Notes under the pieces: model-generated | What the model was told of the DNA's origin: nothing | Databases searched by the model: none | Seen by the model: the letters and a program-made list of their open reading frames with translations, nothing else | Translations under genes and position numbers: made by a program | Part shown: in pieces, positions 45,369-55,000 of the stretch | Layout of the letters: each line of letters starts with the position of its first letter | How positions within the stretch are numbered: the first letter of the stretch is position 1 | Source of the DNA: Alligator mississippiensis | Taxonomy: Eukaryota; Chordata; Crocodylia; Alligatoridae | Assembly (NCBI RefSeq): GCF_030867095.1 | Contig: NC_081828.1 | Span: forward strand, 204,809,978 to 204,873,977 | Reading direction: 5' to 3' | DNA length: 64,000 nt

Positions 45369-46215
45369 CAGGGATGAGCAAAATATAGCTTGCGAGCCGG
45401 ATCCAGCCTGCCAGGCCACTCTATCTGGCCAGCGGGGCCCCTAAAAAGTTTAGAAAATATTTATCTGCTCTTGGCTGCCTGTCAAAGATGCCAGGAGCCA
45501 GGGGCAGTAGGACCCAGGGGGAGCCTCAGCAGGAACACAGCAGTCCAGCCCTGCCCCACCCCAGCCATTTCCTTGCTTCCTGCCCCTGGCTTCCGGCTGC
45601 ATTGCCTTACTGGGGAGCATGAGGCTACACCGATATGGGGGGTATAGGAAGGGTGGGGCTGTGTGTTTGTAGGGCGAGTCCCACACACACACCCTACCAT
45701 ACACATGCACCCACACCCCCCTCGCACTGCCATACTTGCAGACCCCTGCACCCACTCACACCCCCCATACCCACTCACACCCCACGTGCTCCCTCACCCA
45801 ACGACTGCCCCACAAACCCCCCCACACATACATGTACTCCCACAATATACCAAAGTAAGACTTCATTTTAAGCTATTATATACATTCACCTCTTGTATAC
45901 ACTACACAAATACATGTACACCAATATTTTTTTTAAATCAAAGTAATGAATGTCGTAGATGTTTGCTTTTCAGAATATAATTTGGCATTTTTCTGGTTCC
46001 AAGATGGCAAAACCCCTTGCTGAAAGGAGTATTTTTGGGGAGCAAGAGGAGGAACTTCTGGTGGCAAAGCTCAGGGGTTAGGGGGCAGGACTTCTGGTCA
46101 CAAGATGGTGACCAGGGGGTGGGGCACCTGTCAAGGGGTGGGGCTACTCATGCAGCCCTTGACAGCTTGCAAAACTGGGAAAGCGTCCCTCCACCCAAAT
46201 AATTGCCCGCCCCTG
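45369..46215. mobile_element. Non-autonomous hAT element, 847 bp
   Basis: Ends CAGGGATGAGCAAAATA and AATAATTGCCCGCCCCTG. Flanking 8-mers ctgtacat (45361-45368) and ctctacac (46216-46223) agree at 6 of 8. Interior with CA/CCC-rich low complexity at 45675-45845, which gives spurious frames rich in His, Pro and Thr. Confidence 0.8.
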
Positions 46216-47580
46216 CTCTACACAGAGTAAGGGCTTTCTCAGTGTGGGTAAGGTTGGCAAAATTGGGCTGTCAGTATTTACAGATAATTCTAAAAAATTC
46301 TCCCTTTGCTATAAAATGCATCTTCCTTGATGTTGCATATTGCGTGTGCTATGTCTTGTACTGCGTCACTTATGCATATTTAAAAAATAAGACCGCTATA
46401 TTATACAGTAAATCTCATTAATTTCTGGATAAAACTAGCATTCGTTTAACATGTTCCATGTATTTTCTGCAATTATTGTTCATTTAATTCAACAGTTTAA
46501 TGAAATTTTACAATAAAGTAATAATACTTAGAACTTTTATCCAACGCACCTAATGAAAACAGTAGCAACCAGATTCTGCTTCCCATAATTTATGCTAAGC
46601 AGTACTTTAGTTGCACATAGTTTCCTTCAGTGAAACTACTCGGAGTGAAGTGATTTTGAAGTAATAATATGCCAGGGTACCAAAAACTAGCTTATAATAA
46701 TTAACTGTCATAATACCGCTGTGAATTGGAAATTACTATCCACATATTATAGATAAGGAACCTGAGGTCCCAATTCAGTCATTTTTACATGTTTTAATTT
46801 TAAACATACTCATCATGTTTCATTGAAGCCAAAAGGAGTTGAGCAAGATTTCAGTGCTTTGCTGAATCGAGGCCTGCAGGTCACGCAGTACAGTGTCTGC
46901 TGCCTGTTAGAATCAAACTGGACATCGCACGTTTGATCCTAACAACTTGCAATTCCAGTAAGTGGTGAGCCATCAAAGTAAAAAGTGGTGGAGTACTATT
47001 AAAAAAACTCTGTAGAGCTTTGCTATTTTGTTGTATTTCCTTTTTTATTACTGTAAACTTTAAGTAAACGTAAAATCTGGCTGTATAGCAAAAACATGGT
47101 GGGCAGCGTGAGCCAAAGTGGACTCAATTTGAATAGCCAGCACAGAAAAAAAGAGCCAGGATGCGTAAATTGTTGAGATTCTAATAGAAATCCAAATCTG
47201 TAAAGCAAGACGCTAGTGAGTGGTGGGAAATGCATGTAGCACAATATCTTTGGCTTTTGATTTTGGGGTTTTGCTGGGGCACCTGCATCAGTTTTACATT
47301 AAACAGTCATTGGATAAAAAACAGAAATACTCCTAGGAACAGAAATTAAAATCTAAGACTTTCCCTTCCTAGGTAAGTATCTTAACTACTCAGACCTTTT
47401 TTATGCTGGGGAGAGGCCCCATGACACTTTCATTTCTTGTTAAACATTTAGACATTTCATTTCTGTTAAAGCTGCCCAGTGGGCCAGCTTTAACAGGTTG
47501 GGAGGTGAATCCTGGGAGATGAGAAAAATGGGTTTGAAACCTGGTGGGATGAGGAAAGCCTAGAATCCAGATCTCTCACT
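46216..47580. other. Intergenic, possible MIR scrap
   Basis: About 46720-46775 (ttactatccacatattataga, taaggaacctgagg) resembles a MIR core. Otherwise AT-rich and unrecognised. Confidence 0.35.
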
Positions 47581-47588
47581 TCCTAGGC

Positions 47589-49453
47589 CAGTGCTTCCCA
47601 ACCTTTCCCTTAGCATGACCCCATGTAAACACTGGAAAATTTTCACAACCCCAAAATGATGCAGACAAGATCAACGTGCCCTCTCACCGTGGATGGCATG
47701 GCTGGAGTGGAGCCCATGGGGGTGGGGGGAAAGGATGTGGGCTGCCTGCTGCAGGTTCAGGGCTCCCTGCCCTGATGCCCTCCCCTCAGGGGCCTCCATG
47801 GCCCAGCTGGTGGAACCCGGCACAGGAAGGCAGAGGGTGGGGAGGCCAGTGACACTGCCGGGAGCCCCACACCAGTTGCACTGCCACGGCAAGGTGCCCC
47901 TGCATTCCCAGCAGCAGCAGTGTGGAGTTGTGCTGGGTTGGCAGGGGGTGCCTCTCCATGGCAGCTTATCCAGTGTGGGGCTCCTGGTAGTGGCACTGAG
48001 CCTCCCTGCCCTGCTTTGCCCTCCTGTGTTGGATCTTACCTGCTGGGCCGTGGAGACCCTGGGAGAGGGCAGCATGGTGGGGAGCCTTGAGCCTGCAGCA
48101 GGAAGCCTGCTGTGCAGGCCGGGTCAGACCCCAGGCCCTTTTCGTCGCTCTGCACGCGGGCTGTGGCTGGCAGCCCGGGCAGGCCGGGTCGGAGAGGGCG
48201 GGCGCCAAGTTAGAATTAGGCACAGACACGTAACGGTTGATTTTAAGATTGTTTACTTACACCGAGACGGTCGCGGTGCAGGCTGAGAACTTGCTTGAGT
48301 TGCGGTTACAACAGAAAACACGAACACACGTGGAGTTTGCTAGGCTCCACGCAGACAAAACACGAACAATCACGTGGAGGTTGCTAGGCTCCACGCAGAC
48401 AAACTCCGGATGTCCAGGACAAGCGCGCATTAAACTCGTCGATACATCTTATAGTAGGCTCCGTTCGAAGACGGGAAGAGGTGGGCGGTGGATCAGGCCG
48501 CCAAACTCCTCTGGGCAACACACAGAGTTTCTGTTACCCTGCCGCACACACCCAGAGTCCCCACGAGATGGATGCGGAGTCCTCTTCGGTTTGGGTGGAA
48601 ACTGCTCAAGCCTCTTATAAGGCTAGCAGGCCAATCGCTAGCTGCCACGTGTGAATAATTTAGCACTAGCCAATTGCGGGGCACAAATTTGCATACAACG
48701 AGCGGGAACTCTTTGCACCATGCATTTCTGTGTTGCAAAGAAAATGCACCCTGCAAAGACCGCTGCAAAGTGGCGGGAACTCTCTTCCTTGCACGCGGGT
48801 TCTCTGCGCAGCAGAACTCCACCGTGCAATGAAGCTGTAAACCCACGGGGATAATTCGAGTGCCGAAGCACACACAAAAAAAATCAGACCTTTGGGTCAT
48901 GACACCTGCATCTGCCCCCACCCCATGCAAAAATCTGGGGGGCACATGCTCCTCCGGGAGCATGTGCAATAGCTGGGAGCCAGCCCCCCTGCTGCCCCCT
49001 GGACGAGCCGCCCATGACTCCATCCTGCTCTCCCAGTCAGGCCCCATATTCCAACCCCAGCCCTGGGTCCCATGCACCTGCCCAGCTGGGCAGTTTCCCC
49101 AGCCCCAGCTTCATCCTGCTCCCTCCCTTCCACCCCGTGGGGGACTCAATCTGCCCTCCCCTCCCATAGACTTACTTGGAAGGAGCTGCTCTCCACATTG
49201 CCTGGCTGCCCATGCATCTGTATGCATGCACATGCACGTGGCACCACTGCCTGATCGCTCTCCTCCGGCTCTCCCAGCCCCAAGCAGCCCTGGGCAGGCT
49301 GTACCTCTGCCAGCCTGCAAAGCGAGCCTGCCATTTCCCATTTCTTTCTGTGATTTTCATCATAATCAGTCAACAGTTTTGAGTGTCTTTGTGGCACTAT
49401 TTTTTATCATTGTAACCTCAAATGGGTTGCAAGCCCAAGGTTGGGAACCGCAG
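47589..49453. mobile_element. hAT element, 1.87 kb with nested LTR
   Basis: Ends CAGTGCTTCCCAACC and GGTTGGGAACCGCAG. The flanking 8-mers are identical, tcctaggc at 47581-47588 and 49454-49461. No transposase text seen, so non-autonomous. The right part (about 49150-49260) is homologous to 58890-59000. An LTR-like fossil of about 670 bp sits in it; without that the element is about 1.2 kb. Confidence 0.9.
48208..48876 (-). mobile_element. LTR fossil (ERV or Gypsy type), apparently solo
   Basis: On the minus strand it starts TGTGTGTGCTTCGGCAC, has a TATA box (CTTATAAGAGGC, about 48612-48623), a later polyadenylation-like AGTAAA, and at its end borders TTGGCGCCCG, which looks like a tRNA-Lys primer-binding site (48201-48208). 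It is rich in CpG, unlike neighbouring DNA, so probably young. A 42-43 base unit is tandemly doubled at 48319-48403. The exact ends and any leftover internal part are uncertain; no coding text is seen. Confidence 0.6.
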
Positions 49454-49461
49454 TCCTAGGC

Positions 49462-50860
49462 AAATGCTGTCATCAGCAGGCAGTTACACAAAAGGTCATG
49501 AGTTGCATGTCTTTCTTTTCTCTAGCACCCCTTTGTGCCAGTTCTTTAAAAAGAAAGCAGTAAGTCCAACTCAGTTCGTTGAAAGAACAATTATGGGGTC
49601 CAGCCCTCAGGCGAGGATTTTCAGGATGCTGATCATGAGTATTGGGATTGTATCCAAATAGCAAAAGCCATAGCTGTCCATGCACTGATAGGTTCTTTGT
49701 TTTTGGCAGCTGAAGGCATTTGCATTGCATCTCTCAGCAAACCATCGTTTGTCCTCAATAATTATGGATCTACCAAATTCAGGGTGGCTGCCCGTCAATT
49801 TCCCAGGCAGAATATGGGGTCCAGAAGCTATTTTGTGGGCCACTCCGCACCTCTGCTTGGCTGAGGGCCTCACCCCTCCCTACTGATTGGCTGCAAGGGC
49901 CATCCATCATGCAGCCCAGCCCCTCATCACCAACTGGAGGAACAGGGTAGCAGCCCTCACAGCCATCTTGCCTGTAGCCCTTCAAGTGGCCAGCCCCCTA
50001 CTGCCGCCTCCTCCCCAGGCTGCAGCACCCTGGGGACTGCTGGCTCCCTGTGGGCAGCCAGCATTTTATTTTAAGTAATTCTTTTTCTTCCCCATGGATT
50101 TCATGGGCAAAGCCAGAATTTGCAGAATCTGTGAAATCACGACTTCGACAGGTCCCCATTCATAACGCTTGCTCAGTGGCAGCTTATTACAACGCTGGTA
50201 TTCACAGCTCGGACTTGGGTGCCTCGGCTCTGCGGACGCATCTCTCTGCTTGGCGTTTTCTACTGGCCAGCACCCTGCAACGCGCCACCTCGCTGCCCAT
50301 ACCAGGCACCGTAACCCCAGGCACCTGACTGGGGGCAAGACCCTTTGCAGCTAGATACGCAGGCATCTACATCTTCGGTTGGATCTGGCTCTCACCCCCG
50401 TGCTTTTACAATGTAGTTCCTCATACGAAGATCAGCGTTGGTATGATCTATTCTGGCCTGCCAGGAGCCGAGAGGCCCGTGGAGTAACACGGTTAAGGCA
50501 CACTAATTCAGCAGCTAACGCCAGGGCTGACACGGGACCCCTTGGGGAGAGGGGTGCGGTCGGGGGTCCACTTCCCCCTGGTTTGCAGGGGACCGTCGGA
50601 AAGTGGGCCCAAGCTCCTGCCCACGTGCGTGGGATCCTGCCTGCAGAGTCACTGCCGCCGCTGGACCCTGCCGGCAACCGAGCCATCGCCAACCCCCGTC
50701 CTCGACGGACGTGGAACGTGCTCATCATCTCGGGAGCCTGGAGGGGTATCAGCAGCCATGCTCCTGGAGTGGCGTTTCTCAACCCGTGTGTCACCACCCG
50801 AAAGTGGGCCGCAAGAACCTAGGACGACATCGTGAACAAACTTAAAGGAGAGTCCATTTT
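49462..50860. other. Intergenic before PAXIP1, nothing recognised
   Basis: The segment 49745-50150 looks repeat-like (gaatttgcagaatctgtgaa, gacttcgacaggtcccc) but family and ends are unclear. From about 50530 the GC content rises toward the PAXIP1 island, and several frames open on both strands for this reason alone. Confidence 0.4.
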
Positions 50861-50879
50861 TTTTAGGAGAAAAAAATGT

Positions 50880-52080
50880 GGCTTTTCTCTCTGAGCCCCA
50901 GCCTGCAAGGGGCTGCTGGGGGTCCCACACGCCCACCCCCTGCCCCACACACTGCGGCGGGGCGTGGGTCGGCAGTGCCGGGCGCTGGATGGGGACCGGC
51001 TATTGACATTGACTTTTTGTCGTTGTTTTTTTGTTTCCAAATTAGCCAAAAAAAGCAACCCGCACGTGCCGCGCCGGGGCCAGGGCCGGGGCCGCGGGAG
51101 GGTCCCGAACAACAAAGGTGGGGACGCGGCTCCGGCACGTGGCCGCGCGCTCCGCAAGGAGGCGCCTGAGATTGCGCGGGAAGGGGCGGGGCTGGGGGGC
51201 GAGGCCCGACCGACGCCCCGCCCCCTCCCCATGGGCGGGCCCAGAGCTGCCGCCGCCGAGCGGGGAGAGTCCATCTGGGCCACGGGGCGGGGGGGGGGTT
51301 GAGGGCTCAGCCGCCTCCCGGGCTGAGGAGGGACGGCGGAGCCCGGCGAGTGCAGCCGGGGGGTAGGGCCGAGGAGGAGGCCGGGGCTGCGGGGGTTGGA
51401 CGCGTGGCGGCTGGTCCTGGCGGCAGCTCCCTCCCCCCCGCGGCCCGGCGGTGAATGGTTCGCTCCGCAGCGCGCGCCGGGCTCCCGCGGTCTGGGTGGG
51501 GGCGGGGCTGCGCGGGGAGGGGGAGGGGCCGGCAACGCAGCCCCGGGGCCGGGCCGGGGCCATGGCGGCGACGGCGGGCGAGGAGGAACTCCGTGTGCCC
51601 GAGGACATGTTCAAAGACGTCAAGTTCTTCGCGGTGGGAGACATCGACCCCCAGGTACCACCCCCCCACCCCGTCCAGGGGCCGCGTGGGCTCTTCCACC
51701 CCTCCCCCCCGCCCCAGTGACGGGCCCCTCCCCCACCCCTCTGGGCGGTGACGTCACGGCGCGGCCCGCCCCGCCCTGCCCCGCCCGCCCGGCCGTGCTG
51801 GGGGGCTGGAGCGGTTGTGTCCCCCCAGGGACCTGTCCCTCCCGGGAGCCGCAGTGCCCCGGCGCGCACCGGGCCCGGCCAGGAGCTGGGCCCAGCCAGG
51901 GCGGCCCCTTTCTGTCCCCGCGCCGCTCTCCTCCTTGGCGGCCAGAGTGAAGCCGGGCCTCGGGCTGGGGGTACCTGAGGCGGGCGGGCGGGCGGGCGGG
52001 ACGTGTGGTGCCAGGCCCGGGCCGGCAGGAGGGTCTGCGAGCGCTTGTTGCTCGCTCCGGGGTTTCGGCCGCGTTCAACT
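50880..52080 (+). promoter_or_regulatory. PAXIP1: CpG island with PAXIP1 promoter and first exon
   Basis: CpG- and GC-rich over about 1.2 kb, with GC boxes (GGGGCGGGGC about 51183-51192, and further GGGCGGG words on both strands), no TATA box near the start codon: a housekeeping-type promoter. Start-site not fixed. Long open frames on the minus strand here (up to 377 codons) are composition effects. Confidence 0.65.
51562..51654 (+). CDS. PAXIP1: PAXIP1 coding exon 1 (residues 1-31)
   Basis: 93 bases, 31 codons, phase-0 donor CAG/GTACCA. Residues 12-31 are nearly those of human PAXIP1. Confidence 0.95.
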
Positions 52081-55000
52081 TTCTTCCCGCTGTTTTCTTT
52101 CGCAGGTGTCCGGGGTTTCGCGGGCTCTTGAAGTTCGTGAGATTTCAGGCTGGTTTGTGACCACGAGAACAACAAATGCGTGGTCTGCCTGGCGGACAGG
52201 GTTTTTTTGGGTGAATCGGATCTCTTTTATGAGACCAACTTCAGTCGATACACCCTGTTAACCTTGTCTGCCTCTGTCCTTAGACCCGCATGGCTACTGC
52301 CTGCACCCTTGGGGGAGTTTTCCAGCTGTACCCCTATATAATTAACGCCAGGATAACGCTGCCCCGTGTAGACCCTGCCTTCGCAATGAGCGGGGGTTTC
52401 GTTTTTGTTTTCCTCTCCGCAGCTCGTGCTTCCAAACGTTTGGAAGCGCTGCGAGTCGTGTTGTAATAGGTTTTCTTGTACCGTGATGGGACGTGCAGAT
52501 AGGAGTTAGGCAGGGGGTGACAGTCGTACTCGAAATTCACTCCCTGCCTTATATCAGTATTACATCTCAGAAAACTGCAGGGCGATGGCACAAGCGGCCC
52601 AGGGAAGTTTGAGCATCTCCTTCATTGGAGGTTTTCAGGAAGAGGCTGGATAAGTACTTGACGGGGATGGGTCGAGAATAGTGTCCCGTGGAGTTAGTTG
52701 TGCATTTAGCGGTCTCTGTTTAGCCACTTAGCGGGGCTTGTTGTTCCTAGTGGACCTAGGTCCGCCATCAGCATATGAGACAGGACTGCCATCATGCAGA
52801 GGAGTGGACTAGGCATCTGTGAAGGGACCTTTCAACTCTGTGGTCCTATGAGCTTTCCTGTGAAAGCAAGCCCTTAAACTTGAAGTTCAGAATTCATCAG
52901 AATTGCTATTTCCGTGTTGCAGCATGTGGAAATATTTCAGGACTTTTAATGCATAATTTCATTGTAAGTCATAGCTTATTATAAGTCTGTTTCTCTATTC
53001 CACCTACATATGTAAGCCTACGTATCCTACATGTAACATACCTACATGTTCCACTTATGGGCAAAAGCTGTCTAAGGCAGGAGCTGGCAACCTGTGTCCC
53101 CTGGGCCCGCAGGGTGATTGGGTCCAGCCTGTGAAGTTTTGATCTGGCCTGTGGTGGCACCAGGGGGTCTGTGGTGAATGGCTTGCCCGGGTGCATCCCC
53201 ATTTTTTGCCCTGGGCCGTACATCCCCTCTAGTCTTCCCTGCCCCCTTGTCTTGCTCTATGCAACAGGCAGTGCTGCTGAATTTGCCCCTCCCCGTTGCT
53301 GTTAGGGACAGGAATCAGTGGCACTTGGCAGAGGTGGTGGCTCACGGTGGAGGTAGGAGCAGGTGTGAGGCTATTGCCAAGGGGGATCTATGGTGGCGAT
53401 TGACAGGTTGTGACAGTGGCTTGGTTGCAAGCAGTGGCCTGGCACTCAACCCTGCCCTGATCAAGTGGAATTTGGATGGCCAGTTTTTCTTACATTCAAC
53501 CCCTTTGCAGATTTAGCAATTTGTATAATAATAACCAATCTTTTTTCCTTTTTTGGCTTGTGCATGATTTTCTGTTCTGTTTTTATTTGAGTACCTGCCA
53601 TGGTTGATTAAGGATTAAGGTTGATTAAGGATTTTGAAGTAGGGAAAGTTTTGCAATGCTATGAAATGTGGGAGACCTCTAGCAAAACTTTGAATCAGTG
53701 GCTCAGTGGGGAGGATTTAATTTTGGCTAGTTGGGTATTGCGAGTACTCTCTTCAGAGCAGATCCAGAGCGAGGCCTTATTTTACCTCTTCACTTTTTGC
53801 TGTGTTTGGGGAAATTGCTGATTTTAAGTGTGGTAATTTGTGAGTTTTCTGTTTACAGCAGTTTGTAGAATGTTCTTCTGGATCTATTTCATGGTGTCTA
53901 AAAAGTTAATCTTAATATAATCGTATTCTGGAGAGAATTTGATTGAAGAGTGGTAATTGTTAAACCTGTGGTGAAAGTCAGTAAGTGAGTCTAGGTATAC
54001 TACCGCAGTGCCCAACCTTCTGGCCCTGCAGGCTGGGTGAGTGGTGCAGGACTCATTCATGTGGGGTCGGTCTGGCTGCCCGCTGCCCTGATCTAGCTGT
54101 GGGCCAGATCCTATGCAGGGTTGAGCCGGCCACATGCTGCCCTGATCTAGCTGCCTGCCCCTGTCTCTCAGTCTGGCCACATGCCTGACTTGGCACCTGC
54201 TGGCCTGCACAGTAGATCCAGCTGCCCGCAGGGCTGCTAATGTGGCAGTGAGAGAGTAGCAATTAATGTTGTCACTGTTCCCTTTCCCCAAATTTCTGGA
54301 CTCTTGAGGAGCCCTGTGGGCCAGATGATACCATTCCAGGGATTGGGGTTGAGCACCCCTGCCTAGTACAAGAAAACCCCCCTTTGACCACACACTCTTG
54401 GTTGTCACCTACCATCCCACATTTGAACCTATAAGAACGATCATCAAACTACTATGAGGGCACCCTACAAACTGCTGTACTTGAAAAGAACCAGACCTTG
54501 AGAAAAATATTCCCAGTTCCCCTGGCTCTTCGTCTTCAAACAGCCCCTAACCTTGCCTAATGCAATGTTGGAAGTAAACTCCCTGATGCTCAGCAGGCAT
54601 CTAAGGGGACCCAACCCTGCCTGAACAATAAATGCAAGACCTGTTAACACCTCTGTACTGCCACATCAATCAACGCTCCCCCAAAATCAGAATTTATGGA
54701 CCAGTCAATACACGTGTGTCCCAAAGTGTGGTATATTTCATGCAGTGCACCAAATGCCCCCATGGCAATAATGTGGGTTAACTTCTTGTCTGACCTCAAA
54801 GTTCTTGTACTCAAGTCTACCTGACACCTTTAGAAGATGAGCATGGAAACAGAAATTCATCAGCCTGTTGAATGCTAAATATCATGGACTTAGTCATTGT
54901 TGAAGGGTGATAGTTGCTAAACCTGTGGTGGAAGTCACTACAATAGTGGCATCCAAGCTTTTGGCCTTACAGACTTCCATGGTCTATTATAATCTGCTTA

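Noticed and set aside
45635-45980. His/Pro/Thr-rich frames
   Set aside because: Caused by CA/CCC-rich low complexity inside a hAT element.
47693-49459. Several open frames of 100-199 codons
   Set aside because: They lie in a hAT element and its LTR insertion and overlap each other on both strands.
51042-52175. 377-codon minus-strand open frame
   Set aside because: It lies in the PAXIP1 CpG island, antisense to exon 1, and its Pro/Arg/Gly/Ala-rich text has no family resemblance; a composition effect.
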